A stretch of DNA of 56,686 nucleotides from DASVDK01 sp036381125 [NCBI: Thermodesulfobacteriota bacterium]. Its GTDB lineage: Bacteria; DASVDK01. Shown in pieces: positions 44,555-53,031 of the stretch; the stretch's first letter is position 1; each line of letters starts with the position of its first letter. The stretch spans positions 1 to 56,686 of the forward strand of contig DASVDK010000171.1 of NCBI GenBank assembly GCA_036381125.1. Reading direction: 5' to 3'. A model generated the notes under the pieces. That model was not told the origin of the DNA, did no database searches, and saw only the letters and a program-made list of their open reading frames with translations. The translations under genes and the position numbers were made by a program.

Positions 44555-44568
44555 AGAATCGATATTCT
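44555..44568. promoter_or_regulatory. AGAAT-N4-ATTCT dyad between iclR and the peroxiredoxin gene
   Basis: Perfect 5-bp arms around CGAT in the 442-bp divergent gap 44348-44789, a local AT-rich island about 210 bp above the IclR start. A possible -10 for the peroxiredoxin, TACACT, lies at 44736-44741; its -35 is weak. The remaining gap shows no gene. Confidence 0.3.
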
Positions 44569-44789
44569 CTCTCGTGCGATCGAACTGTAATGGACTCCGA
44601 GCGCGCGTGTCGATCGGGAATCAAGGCCGGTCGGCCGGCGCGGTCTTCGGCCTGCCGCTGCCGAAGGCCCTGGAACCGGGCCGGCGGCCGGCCGCCGCCG
44701 GGAACCGCTCGCTCGCCGCGGCGCCCGGGGTGGGGTACACTGGGCGCCTCGCGCTCTGCATGCTGACGAACACGCGGAGGAGATGATCG

Positions 44790-45278
44790 ATGCCCATTGC
44801 GGTTGGTGACCGTCTTCCGGACGGGACGCTCATGGAGATGGCCGACGGCCCGAGCACCTTCAACGTCTCGGACCTCGCCCGGGGGAAGCGGATCGTCGTC
44901 TTCGGCGTGCCGGGGGCCTTCACGCCCACCTGATCGCAGAAGCACGCGCCCGGGTACGTGGCGCGCTACGAGGCGCTCAAGGCGAAGAACGTCGACGAGA
45001 TCTGGTGCGTGGCCGTCAACGACGTCTTCGTCATGGGGGCGTGGGGGCGGGACCAGAAGGCCACGGGCAAGGTGCGGATGATGGCCGACGGCAGCGCGAC
45101 CTTCACGAAGGCGCTCGGCCTCGACCAGGACCTCACGGCCCGGGGCATGGGGGTCCGCTCGCAGCGCTACTCGATGCTGGTCGAGGACGGCGTCGTCAAG
45201 GCGCTCAACGTCGAGCAGCCGGGGAAGTTCGAGGTGAGCGACGCGGACACGATGCTGAAGCAGCTCGACGGGCGGTAG
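44790..45278 (+). CDS. Peroxiredoxin (Prx5-type) with selenocysteine at the peroxidatic position
   Basis: 162 aa; ATG after GGAGGAGATGATCG. The frame meets TGA at 44931-44933 (codon 48) and continues to 45278. The context is [17 protein letters not shown]; in ordinary Prx5 proteins the residue after GAFTPT is the peroxidatic Cys, so TGA replaces exactly the catalytic residue. Downstream family features are complete: [47 protein letters not shown] and the C-terminal [11 protein letters not shown]. It reduces peroxides using a thiol donor; Sec-type peroxiredoxins are known. A premature stop is unlikely given intact downstream coding and a hairpin at the right distance. Confidence 0.9.
44931..44965 (+). 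promoter_or_regulatory. Bacterial SECIS-like hairpin of the peroxiredoxin gene
   Basis: CGCGCC (44945-44950) pairs with GGCGCG (44960-44965). Two inner pairs, CG (44951-44952) with CG (44957-44958), leave the loop GGTA (44953-44956) and one bulged T. The loop starts 19 nt after the TGA, close to the 18 nt of fdnG and the UGSC gene. Confidence 0.65.
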
Positions 45279-45299
45279 CGAGCCGGGCGTCGCCCGGCC

Positions 45300-45338
45300 G
45301 GCGGGGCGGGGCCGGGTCGTCCCCGGCTCCACCCCGCC
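45300..45338. terminator. GC-rich hairpin between convergent peroxiredoxin and dsrE-like genes
   Basis: GGCGGGG (45300-45306) pairs with CCCCGCC (45332-45338), and CCGGG with CCCGG continues the stem inward around TCGT. It starts 21 bp after the peroxiredoxin stop and ends at the base before the DsrE stop, so it can serve both strands. No T-tract. Confidence 0.55.
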
Positions 45339-45725
45339 TCAATAGCTCACGCTCGGGCAGGCGTCCCCCATGAACTCGACGAGCTTCGCGCCGCCGACCA
45401 CCACCGCGCCAGGTACGAGCGCGAGCTCGTCGAGCTTTCGCTTCTTGAGGCACGGCGAGCAGACGTAGATCGTCCCGCCGGCGTTGGCGAAGCTCGTCAT
45501 CAGCTCCGTCAGCGGCGCGAAGCCCTCCTCGTGGATGTCGTCGGCGTAGCCGGGCTGCGACAGCCGGACCCCCTCGGTCGAGAGGAAGACGACCGTCTCC
45601 TTGTCGGATGCGAGCGCCGCGTTGGCGATCACGAAGGCGACCGTCGCCCTGTCGGGATCGTCCTTCGCGTGCGTGAGGCTGACCACGAACCTCCCGGACA
45701 TGTGGCGTTGCTCCTCCAGGCTCAT
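45339..45725 (-). CDS. DsrE-family protein
   Basis: 128 aa from an ATG overlapping the upstream stop (ATGA). DsrE/DsrF-like fold: FVVSLTHAKDDPDRATVAFVIANAAL, TVVFLSTEGVRL, then FAPLTELMTSFANAGGTIYVCSPCLKKR with a CxxC pair, and DACPSVSY. Members move sulfur or act as sulfur-carrier partners. Coupled to the TusA-like gene, so the pair probably handles persulfide sulfur; given the selenoproteins nearby, selenium handling is a speculation. Confidence 0.85.
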   Translation of the reverse strand: MSLEEQRHMSGRFVVSLTHAKDDPDRATVAFVIANAALASDKETVVFLSTEGVRLSQPGYADDIHEEGFAPLTELMTSFANAGGTIYVCSPCLKKRKLDELALVPGAVVVGGAKLVEFMGDACPSVSY

Positions 45726-45955
45726 CCCCTGGCCTTGATCCAGTAGCGGCCGCTCGCCGGGTCCTGGCGCACCAGCTCGTGGCCGGTCATGCGACACCAG
45801 GCGGGCAGGTCGGCCGGCGCGCCGGGATCGCGTGCGACGACCGCGAGCACGCGGCCCGGCATGGCGCGGAGCCGCCGCCGCAGCTCGAGCACGAGCTCGC
45901 CGCACCCCAGGTCCCCGGCATCCCACTCGGCATCGGCACGAACCGGATCGTTCAC
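45722..45955 (-). CDS. TusA/SirA-family sulfur carrier-like protein
   Basis: 77 aa from a GTG at 45955 (a GTG at 45994 would add 13). TusA fold signs: WDAGDLGCGELVLELRRRL, GRVLAVVARDPGAPADLPAWC and GHELVRQD. The sulfur-carrying CPxP motif of TusA is here CGEL; the Cys is kept but the prolines are lost. Stop overlaps the DsrE-like start, a common pairing. Confidence 0.78.
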   Translation of the reverse strand: MNDPVRADAEWDAGDLGCGELVLELRRRLRAMPGRVLAVVARDPGAPADLPAWCRMTGHELVRQDPASGRYWIKARG

Positions 45956-46054
45956 GACGCGGCCACCAGGCGCGCGAGCGCCGCGCGCATGCACACGACG
46001 CTACAGCGGCGAGGCGTGCGCGTCAAACGCGCCGCCGCGGCCGGGCCCGCGACG

Positions 46055-46420
46055 CTACGGCGGCCCGATGGCCGCGTGGATCTCGGCGACGATCTCGTCC
46101 AGCTCGAACGGCTTGGCGATGAAGGCCGCGCACCCGGCCGCGAGCGAGGCCGCGCGCGTCGCCGCGTCGACGCGGGCGGTCACGACGACGACCGGCACCC
46201 GCGGCCGGCGCCCCCGGAGGTCCGAGCAGAGCGTCAGGCCGTCGCCGTCGGGCAGCACGACGTCCAGCACGACGAGCGCCGGTGCGAGGCCGGCGAACGC
46301 GGCCCGAGCGTCGCGCAGCGTCGCAACCACGTGCACCTCGTACCCTTCGGTCCCGATCAGGAGCGACAGAAGGGCCGCCGTGTCGGGATCGTCTTCCACA
46401 ACCAGGACGCGCTGGGGCAT
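46055..46420 (-). CDS. Single-domain response regulator (receiver only)
   Basis: 121 aa. Receiver motifs are complete: acidic pair VVEDD (residues 8-11), phosphoacceptor Asp53 in VVLDVVLPDGDG, Thr81 in VVVVTA, and Lys103 in FIAKPFELDE. There is no output domain. It may act as a phosphate relay or shuttle; the histidine kinase at 49544 is a possible partner but is 3 kb away. Confidence 0.9.
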   Translation of the reverse strand: MPQRVLVVEDDPDTAALLSLLIGTEGYEVHVVATLRDARAAFAGLAPALVVLDVVLPDGDGLTLCSDLRGRRPRVPVVVVTARVDAATRAASLAAGCAAFIAKPFELDEIVAEIHAAIGPP

Positions 46421-46735
46421 GGGGCCCTCGCCGTCTGTACGGGCCGCGGCTCCGGGCCGTTCGGGTCAAGCGAATCGGGTCGCCCGAACCGGGCCATGTG
46501 ACCACGCCTATCGTGCAGCGACATATCACCGCACCGACTCTACGCCGGCGGTTCGCGGGAGGTCAACAGATCGTTGAGTCCTCATATCGGCAACCCCCTG
46601 TTCCGGTAATCCGCGAAGCGAATCCCGGGTTCCCTTTCGTGTCCCAGGCCACAGGCCGACCGGCGGCCGGGGCCCGGATCCTCCCCGCGTCCCCCACCTG
46701 CCGGCTCTTCTGATATCCTCCGGACGGGAGGCGAC
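46421..46735. other. 315-bp divergent intergenic region
   Basis: Separates the receiver gene from acetoacetyl-CoA synthetase. It has a small dyad CAAC-AGATC-GTTG (about 46563-46575) and a possible -10 GATATC region before aacS. No gene seen. Confidence 0.4.
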
Positions 46736-48760
46736 ATGGCGAGAGACGACTCGACGGTGAGCCCGTACGTGACGCCCGAGGGGGCGCTCCTCTGGGAGCC
46801 CTCGGCCGAGGCGGCGGCCAGGTCGAGGCTCACGGCCTACCTGTCGTGGCTCGGCGAGACGAAGGGGATCCGGCACGCGTCGTACGAGGAGGTCTGGGCC
46901 TGGTCGGTTCGGGACCTCGAGGCCTTCTGGGGGTCGGTGGCCGAGTTCTTCGGGGTCCGGTTCCACGCGCCGCCCGGCCGCGTGCTGGACGGCGAGGCGA
47001 TGCCGGGCGCCCGGTGGTTCCCGGGGGCGACGCTGAACTACGCCGAGCACGCCCTGCGCCGCCGGGACGCCCACCCGGCGCTGTACTTCGAGCGGGAGGA
47101 CGGCCTCTCCGTCACCCTCACCTACGCCGAGCTGGCGGCTCGAGTGGCCTCGGTGGCGGCCGCGCTCTCCGGCCTGGGGGTGCGCCCGGGCGACCGCGTC
47201 GCCGCCTACCTGCCGAACATCCCCGAGGCAGTCGTGGCCTTCCTCGCCACGGCGAGCCTCGGCGCCGTCTGGTCCTCCTGCCCGCCCGAGTTCGGCGTGC
47301 GCAGCGTCGTCGAGCGGTTCGAGCAGATCGCCCCCCGCGTCCTGCTGGTGGCGGACGGCTACCGGTACGGCGGCAAGGCGCACGACCGCGCCGAGGCGGT
47401 GGCCGAGATCCGTCGCGGCCTCCCCTCGGTCGAGCGGACCGTGCTGATCCCCTACCTCGACCCCCGCGCGGGGAGCCGGTTTCCGGGGACCGTTCCCTGG
47501 AGCGACCTCCTCGCGGCGCGCGGCTCGCTCGGCTTCACCCCCGTCCCCTTCGACCACCCGCTCTGGATCCTCTACTCCTCGGGGACCACGGGCCTGCCGA
47601 AGGGGATCGTGCAGGGGCACGGCGGCATCGTCCTCGAGCACCTCAAGGCGCTCGCGCTCCACCTCGACCTCGGCCCCGAGGACCGGTTCTTCTGGTTCAC
47701 CACGACCGGCTGGATGATGTGGAACTTCCTCCTCGGCGGGCTCCTGGTCGGCTCGACGGTGCTGCTCTACGACGGCAGCCCCGGGCACCCGGACCTCGGC
47801 GCGCTCTGGCGGTTCGCCGGCCGCAGCGGGATGACCTACTTCGGCATGAGCGCGCCGTACATCCTCGCCTGCATGAAGGCCGGCGTCGTGCCGGCCCGGG
47901 AGGCCGACCTTGCGGCGCTGCGCGGCGTCGGGTCGACCGGCGCGCCGCTGCCGCCCGAGGGCTTCCGCTGGGTCTACGAGGCGGTCAAGCGCGACCTGCT
48001 CCTCGGCTCGGTCAGCGGCGGCACCGACGTCTGCACCGCCTTCGTGCTCTCCTGCCCGCTCCTGCCGGTGCGGGCCGGCGAGATCCAGTGCCGGGGCCTC
48101 GGCGCCCGGGTGGAGGCCTTCGACGAGGCGGGCCGCCCGGTCGTCGGCGCGCTCGGGGAGCTGGTCCTCACCGCCCCCATGCCCTCCATGCCGACCGGCT
48201 TCTGGAACGACCCCGACGGCTCCCGCTACCGGGCTGCGTACTTCGACCGCTACCCGGGCGTGTGGCGGCACGGCGACTGGCTGCGCCTGACCGAGCGGGG
48301 CAGTTGCGTGATCTACGGGCGCTCGGACTCCACGCTCAACCGCGGCGGCGTCCGCATGGGGACGAGCGAGTTCTATCGCGTGGTCGAGGAGTTGCCGGAG
48401 GTGACCGACAGCCTGGTCATCGACACGGGCGAGCTGGGGCGGGAGGGCCGCCTCCTGCTCTTCGTCGTCCTGCGCGAGGAGGTCCGGCTCGACGACGCGC
48501 TGCGCGGCAAGATCGCCGCGGCGCTCCGGCGCCAGCTCTCCCCTCGCCACGTGCCCGACGAGATCCACGCGATCGCCGAGGTCCCCCGCACGCTGAACGG
48601 CAAGAAGGTGGAGGTGCCGGTCAAGCGGATCCTGTCGGGCCGGCCGCTCGAGGCGGCCGTCAGCGCCGAGGCGCTGGCGAACCCGAAGGCGCTCGAGGCG
48701 TTCGTCGCGCTCGCGCGGGGCGGCATCTCCACGCCGCGCCGGGACGCCGGGAAGAGGTAG
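46736..48760 (+). CDS. aacS: Acetoacetate-CoA ligase
   Basis: 674 aa, ATG after GGGAGGCGAC. Activates acetoacetate to acetoacetyl-CoA with ATP; ANL adenylating family. Seen: RWFPGATLNYAEHAL and VWSSCPPEFGVRSVVERFEQI typical of AacS, ATP motif YSSGTTGLPKGIVQGHGG, FWFTTTGWMMWN, GSVSGGTDVCTAF, HGDW, the C-terminal RSDSTLNRGGVRMGTSE and the acyl-activating Lys region LNGKKVEVPVKR. Single gene; would feed ketone bodies or polyhydroxybutyrate into acetyl-CoA. Confidence 0.93.
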   Translation: MARDDSTVSPYVTPEGALLWEPSAEAAARSRLTAYLSWLGETKGIRHASYEEVWAWSVRDLEAFWGSVAEFFGVRFHAPPGRVLDGEAMPGARWFPGATLNYAEHALRRRDAHPALYFEREDGLSVTLTYAELAARVASVAAALSGLGVRPGDRVAAYLPNIPEAVVAFLATASLGAVWSSCPPEFGVRSVVERFEQIAPRVLLVADGYRYGGKAHDRAEAVAEIRRGLPSVERTVLIPYLDPRAGSRFPGTVPWSDLLAARGSLGFTPVPFDHPLWILYSSGTTGLPKGIVQGHGGIVLEHLKALALHLDLGPEDRFFWFTTTGWMMWNFLLGGLLVGSTVLLYDGSPGHPDLGALWRFAGRSGMTYFGMSAPYILACMKAGVVPAREADLAALRGVGSTGAPLPPEGFRWVYEAVKRDLLLGSVSGGTDVCTAFVLSCPLLPVRAGEIQCRGLGARVEAFDEAGRPVVGALGELVLTAPMPSMPTGFWNDPDGSRYRAAYFDRYPGVWRHGDWLRLTERGSCVIYGRSDSTLNRGGVRMGTSEFYRVVEELPEVTDSLVIDTGELGREGRLLLFVVLREEVRLDDALRGKIAAALRRQLSPRHVPDEIHAIAEVPRTLNGKKVEVPVKRILSGRPLEAAVSAEALANPKALEAFVALARGGISTPRRDAGKR

Positions 48761-48778
48761 AGACCTGGCCTCGGCCGA

Positions 48779-49480
48779 TCAGGCGCGGACGATGCCGTTG
48801 CGGATCGCGTAGCGGACGAGGTCGGCGAAGGCGCCGAGCCGGAGCTTTCGCATGACGGCCGCCCGGTGGGTCTCGACGGTCTTCACGCTGATGCCGAGGA
48901 TGACCGACAGCTCCTTGTTGCTCTTGCCTTCCGCGAGGAGCTGGACCACCTCTCGCTCGCGGCTCGTGAGGCGCGGGTCGGCGGCAGACGGCGGCGGGCG
49001 CCGGCCGGAGGGCGGCCCTTCCTCGACCACCCCGGCCATGCGCGGCGTGACGAAGGCACGGTGCCGGGCGAGCGCCTCGATCGCGTCGACGAGGTGGCCG
49101 ATGGAGTCGGACTTGACGACGAACCCGCGCGCGCCGGCGAGGAGCGCTTCCCTGGCGAGCTGCTCGCTTTCGTGCATGGTGTAGACGAGGATCTCGGTCT
49201 CCGGCGCCCCGCTCCGGATCTGGCGAATGGCCTCGAGGCCGTTGAGGCCCGGCAGGCTCAGGTCGAGGACCACGATGTGCGGCCGGTGCCGGAGCGTCAG
49301 CTCCACCGCCTCGCGTCCCTCGACCGCCTCGGCACACACCTGCCACGCGGGCCGGGCGGACAGGAGTTCGTGCAGGCCCCGCCGGACGACGTCATGATCG
49401 TCGGCCAGGAGGATCCGGACCGGCTCCGACGCCCCTGCCGGCCCAGCGCGCACCCGTGTCGGCTCGTCTCCGGCGGGCAT
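48779..49480 (-). CDS. NarL/FixJ-type response regulator
   Basis: 233 aa from ATG 49480. Receiver domain: ILLADDHDVVRRGL, phosphoacceptor in HIVVLDLSLPGLNGLE, YTMHESEQLAREALLAGARGFVVKSD. LuxR-type helix-turn-helix at the C-terminus: LTSREREVVQLLAEGKSNKELSVILGIS and KTVETHRAAVMRKL. Directly downstream of the histidine kinase gene on the same strand and no doubt its partner. Confidence 0.93.
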   Translation of the reverse strand: MPAGDEPTRVRAGPAGASEPVRILLADDHDVVRRGLHELLSARPAWQVCAEAVEGREAVELTLRHRPHIVVLDLSLPGLNGLEAIRQIRSGAPETEILVYTMHESEQLAREALLAGARGFVVKSDSIGHLVDAIEALARHRAFVTPRMAGVVEEGPPSGRRPPPSAADPRLTSREREVVQLLAEGKSNKELSVILGISVKTVETHRAAVMRKLRLGAFADLVRYAIRNGIVRA

Positions 49481-49543
49481 GGTCAACTCGACTATCCCAT
49501 CGGTCCGGCAGACCGGCAATACAGAGAATCCCCGACGCCGGGC

Positions 49544-52129
49544 CTACGGAGCCCGGCCGGCCCGTTCCTCGGCGAGGTCCCGGGTCTCGCCGTCCGGGAC
49601 CGGGACCACGACCGAGACCGTGGTGCCGTCCCCGCTCGACAGGATCTCGAACCGGCCGCCGAGCAGACGCACCCGCTCCCGCATGCCGCCGATCCCCACG
49701 CCGACCGAGCGTCTGCAGCCGCTCCCGACCGGGCCGGGCTCGGCCGGCATCCCGCGTCCCGCGTCGCCGACGCTCAGCCTGACCGTCCCGTCGGCCCGGC
49801 AGAGCTCCACGCGCGCCGTCGCGCTGCCGGAATGGCGATGGACGTTGGCCAGCGCCTCCTGGACGATGCGGAAGAGGGCGGTCTCCATGTCGCTCGGCAG
49901 CCGCTCCCAGTGGTCGGGCCCCACGAACGCCACCTCGATGTCGCTGCGGCTCGTGAAGCCTTCGACGTACGCGCGTATGGCCGCGACGAGGCCGAGCGCG
50001 TCGATCTCCGGCGGGTGGAGCAGGTAGGACAGCGTCCGGATCTCCTTGAGCGCCCGGCCGTTCAGATCGGCGAGCTCGTCGAGGAGCCGCCCCTGCGTGT
50101 CGTCCGGCCGCTCCGCGACGCCGCGGAGACGTTCGAGGTTGATCGACACGCCGACGAGGAGCTGCGCCGCCCCATCGTGCAGCTCCCGCGCGACGCGCCG
50201 GCGCTCCTCGTCTCGGGCGCCGAGGAGGCGCCCCGTGAGGGCCCGAAGTCCACGCTCGGCGAGCTTGATCTCGGTGACGTTCTCGTGGGCGACCACCACG
50301 CGGACCCGGCCGTCCTCGAAGAACCGCGTGGCACGGAGCTGGAACCAGCGCAGCGTGGAGGGACCGGGGCAGGCGTACTCGAGGCGGAAGTGCGCCCGGC
50401 TGCCGTCCATGACGGCCCTGATGCCGTCACCCACGGACTGGGCCTCGGATGCCTCGGCTCCCGTCGTGGAGCGGCAGACGTCGAGGTAATTCCACCCGAC
50501 ACCCTTGGAGGTGCCCCTGAACCCGTTCGCCAGGGCGAACTCCCGCCACGCACGGTTGACGGCGACGATGGTCCCCGTCTCGTCGAGGATGGCGATGTGC
50601 GCGGGGAGGGCGTCGAGCGTCGAGCTGACGCGGGCCTCTAGCGCCTTCAACCGGCGCACGGCCAGCCGGTGCGCCGTCACGTCGACCGCGCTGAGGAGCA
50701 CGCGCCCGTACCCCAACTGCCGGCCGGGCGACCGGACGGCCAGGAGCAGCTCGACGCGCCGCCCGTCGAGGGTTCGCGCCGCCGTGTACGTCTCGAAGCC
50801 CGGCCGGCCTTCCGCGATGGCGACGAGCGCCTCGGCGAAGGTGCCGAGGGACTCCTCGGTGAAGAGCCGCCCGCCGGCGGCGACGAGCCCTGCCTTGTCG
50901 CGAGCGCCGAAGAGGCGCACCGCCGCCTCGTTCACGCCGACGACGCGCACCTTGCGCAGTGCACGCCGCACGAAGGCGGGATGGCCGGCGGCGTACGCCC
51001 TGAGGTCGGTCACGCCTCGAGCCGGGAGCGAGTCGACGAGCGCCCGGACCGCCGAGAAGTCCTCCTCCCAGAACGCCACCGCGACCGAGTCGAAGACGTC
51101 GCGATAGCGCGCCTCGCTCGCGCGGAGCGCCGCCTCGAGCTCCCGGCACGTGCACTGGAGGAGCCGGACGTGGGCGTCGTCGGGCACCGTCATGCGGCCG
51201 TCCGCGCGCCAGACGACGATCGGCAGCACGTTGGACTCGAGGACCGTCCGCAGCCTGGCGTCCGAGCGGCGCTGGGCGGCCTCGGCGCCGGCCCGCCCCT
51301 CCACGAGTGCGGCCAGGGAGATGAGCGGCACCGACAACGCCAGGGCGAACATCTCGACGCCGGCGACGGGCCGCGCGGCCGCGACGAGCGTGACGACCAG
51401 CAAGGCCGCGGCGGCGCCCGTCACCCGGAATCGAATCGCCGCCCAGAGGAGGAAGGGCAACGGGAGATAGACGAGCGGGGACGTGTGGAACCCCTCGGCT
51501 GTCCCGCGCCCGAACGCCACGGCGGCCGAGCCGGCCAGGCCTGCCGCGACGAGCGCCGCCTCGACGTACCGGCGGACGCCGGCGCGGAGGATCGCCTCGA
51601 AGGTGTCCCGTCTCGTGGCGAGGAGCAGCGGCGTCAGCGTCAGCGCGGCAGCCGCCTCGCCGACGAAGACGGGCCGGAAGGCCTCCGGGGCAGCCGCGTC
51701 GCCCGATGCCGCGCCGATCCCCGCGAAGGCGAACGCGGCGAGGAGCGGGGCCGCCAGCGCGGCCGAGACGAGGTACACCGCGGCGGAGCGCAGTGAGCGC
51801 GGCCCGGGCCACGGCCCCAGCAGCGTCACGAGCGGCGTGGCCGCCGTTGCCGCCGCCAGGAGGGTGACGAGCGCATCGGTCAGCGCCAGCGAGGTCGGGG
51901 CGTCGGCAAGGTGGCGGCCGGCCGCCCGGGCGGCGGCCCCGACGAGGAGATATGCCCACCACTCGCGCGATGGGCGGCTCGCGAGCACGGCCACGAGCGG
52001 CGCGGTGCCTGCCCGGAACAGCGAGAGGTGCCCCGTCGGCGCCGCCAGGTGCTCGGCCCCCGTGGCAGCAAGCACGGCGACCGCGACGAGGACGGCGCGC
52101 CACGTGAGGGCTCTGCGGGACGACGACAC
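49544..52129 (-). CDS. Membrane sensor histidine kinase (MASE1-PAS-HisKA_3)
   Basis: 861 aa. Residues 1 to about 280 form eight hydrophobic segments like a MASE1 sensor. Two to three PAS-like segments follow (SEARYRDVFDSVAVAFWEED; TFAEALVAIAEGRPGFE; ALPAHIAILDETGTIVAVNRAWREFA). The dimerisation/phosphoacceptor domain is of HisKA_3 type, RRVARELHDGAAQLLVG, with His at about 651, and the ATPase part shows EALANVHRHSG and VGIGGMRERV. It phosphorylates the NarL-type regulator encoded just downstream. The signal is unknown. Confidence 0.92.
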   Translation of the reverse strand: MSSSRRALTWRAVLVAVAVLAATGAEHLAAPTGHLSLFRAGTAPLVAVLASRPSREWWAYLLVGAAARAAGRHLADAPTSLALTDALVTLLAAATAATPLVTLLGPWPGPRSLRSAAVYLVSAALAAPLLAAFAFAGIGAASGDAAAPEAFRPVFVGEAAAALTLTPLLLATRRDTFEAILRAGVRRYVEAALVAAGLAGSAAVAFGRGTAEGFHTSPLVYLPLPFLLWAAIRFRVTGAAAALLVVTLVAAARPVAGVEMFALALSVPLISLAALVEGRAGAEAAQRRSDARLRTVLESNVLPIVVWRADGRMTVPDDAHVRLLQCTCRELEAALRASEARYRDVFDSVAVAFWEEDFSAVRALVDSLPARGVTDLRAYAAGHPAFVRRALRKVRVVGVNEAAVRLFGARDKAGLVAAGGRLFTEESLGTFAEALVAIAEGRPGFETYTAARTLDGRRVELLLAVRSPGRQLGYGRVLLSAVDVTAHRLAVRRLKALEARVSSTLDALPAHIAILDETGTIVAVNRAWREFALANGFRGTSKGVGWNYLDVCRSTTGAEASEAQSVGDGIRAVMDGSRAHFRLEYACPGPSTLRWFQLRATRFFEDGRVRVVVAHENVTEIKLAERGLRALTGRLLGARDEERRRVARELHDGAAQLLVGVSINLERLRGVAERPDDTQGRLLDELADLNGRALKEIRTLSYLLHPPEIDALGLVAAIRAYVEGFTSRSDIEVAFVGPDHWERLPSDMETALFRIVQEALANVHRHSGSATARVELCRADGTVRLSVGDAGRGMPAEPGPVGSGCRRSVGVGIGGMRERVRLLGGRFEILSSGDGTTVSVVVPVPDGETRDLAEERAGRAP

Positions 52130-52207
52130 GGAAGCGTCCTCGGCTCAAGGCCAGCGAACCAATCAGCCCTGGTCGATCGTAGACCGATTCCGCGCCGCCG
52201 CAAAGCT

Positions 52208-52870
52208 CTAGAAGTTGATGCGAAGCCCCACCTCGAGGTTGTGCGTACGGTACTCGATCTCGGTGCCCCGGAAGGCCGGGTCGTCGGTGGCGAAGTAGCG
52301 GTAGCCGAGGATGAAGTCGACCGTCCCGAGCTGCAGTGCGGCGCCGGCCATCGCCTGGTAGGCGAGCACCCAGTCGTCGTCGTCGATGTCGAGGCCGTTC
52401 GCGTCGAGGCCGACGTTCGCCCCGCCGACGCCGGCTCCGATGTAGGGGTTGATCGGGAAGCGCAGCTCCGGCTCGAAGTAGGCGTTGGCCATGAGGCCGA
52501 CGGATTGGACGCCCCCGCCGATCTCGGCCTGGGGAAGGAAGGCCCGCTGGATGTCCACCTGGTTGTGCCGGTATACCGCCTCCCCCTCCAGACGAATGCC
52601 GAGCCCGATGCGGTAACCAATGGCGAGCCCCGCCCCCCAGCCGTCGTCGGTCTCGATGTCACGCTCGATGCCGCCGGCCGTGACGTCGCGCAGCTCCGTG
52701 CCGGTGAGTCCGAGGAAATAGCCGCTCAGGGCGACGTACCCGCGCGCTCTCGAAGGCTCGGCCGATGGCTCGGTGGATGGCTCGGTGGATGGCTCGGCAG
52801 CGATGGCTGGGCTCGAGGCGAGGAGCCAGGTCGACCCGAGGACCGCGACGATCGATGTGTATGTCCTCAT
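52208..52870 (-). CDS. Outer-membrane beta-barrel protein with EPST repeats
   Basis: 220 aa with signal peptide (SIVAVLGSTWLLASSPAIA). After a short linker of four EPS-type tetrapeptides (EPSTEPSTEPSAEPS), the rest alternates polar and aromatic residues as in an eight-stranded barrel (GYVALSGYFLGLTG, GWGAGLAIGYRIGLGIRLEGEAVYRH, NPYIGAGVGGANVG, DFILGYRYFATDD) and ends in LRINF, the C-terminal Phe typical of outer-membrane proteins. Resembles OmpA-like/OMP_b-brl barrels. Function unknown. Confidence 0.8.
   Translation of the reverse strand: MRTYTSIVAVLGSTWLLASSPAIAAEPSTEPSTEPSAEPSRARGYVALSGYFLGLTGTELRDVTAGGIERDIETDDGWGAGLAIGYRIGLGIRLEGEAVYRHNQVDIQRAFLPQAEIGGGVQSVGLMANAYFEPELRFPINPYIGAGVGGANVGLDANGLDIDDDDWVLAYQAMAGAALQLGTVDFILGYRYFATDDPAFRGTEIEYRTHNLEVGLRINF
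52764..52799. repeat. Three 12-bp tandem repeats encoding the EPST linker
   Basis: GATGGCTCGGTG is repeated at 52764, 52776 and 52788 (last copy ends CA). In frame, one unit encodes four residues, so copy-number change would alter only linker length. Confidence 0.85.
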
Positions 52871-52961
52871 GCTCGCAGGCTACGCGACACCGTCCGGGCG
52901 CGCCATCGGGTAATGTCGGGAGTCTTGGCAGGCGCTCTGCCGCTGCCCGGAGACCCGTCGG

Positions 52962-53023
52962 TCGACCTTCGTCGGAATCGACCTTCGTCGTCATGTTGAC
53001 GACGGCTGCGTCCGCGCCATAGT
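52962..53023 (+). promoter_or_regulatory. Promoter with upstream direct repeats, near-leaderless lipoprotein gene
   Basis: TCGACCTTCGTCG occurs at 52962-52974 and 52978-52990, directly upstream of TTGACG (52996-53001) and, 16 bp on, CATAGT (53018-53023). The ATG at 53032 lies 9 nt after the -10 and has no Shine-Dalgarno, so the transcript would be almost leaderless. The repeats are placed like an activator site. Confidence 0.55.
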
Positions 53024-53031
53024 CTCGGCTC

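Noticed and set aside
1-45278. TGA reassigned to Trp or Gly in this organism
   Set aside because: Many intact genes here end in TGA (for example 3028, 4875, 23585), and the three in-frame TGAs fall exactly at known Sec/Cys positions with SECIS-like hairpins.
44958-45278. Separate 106-aa protein starting at the ATG after the TGA
   Set aside because: It would be the back half of a peroxiredoxin without its active site; the front half lies in frame directly upstream with a good ribosome binding site.
52764-52799. Short CRISPR-like array
   Set aside because: The 12-bp units are contiguous, have no spacers and encode a protein linker; no cas genes are present.
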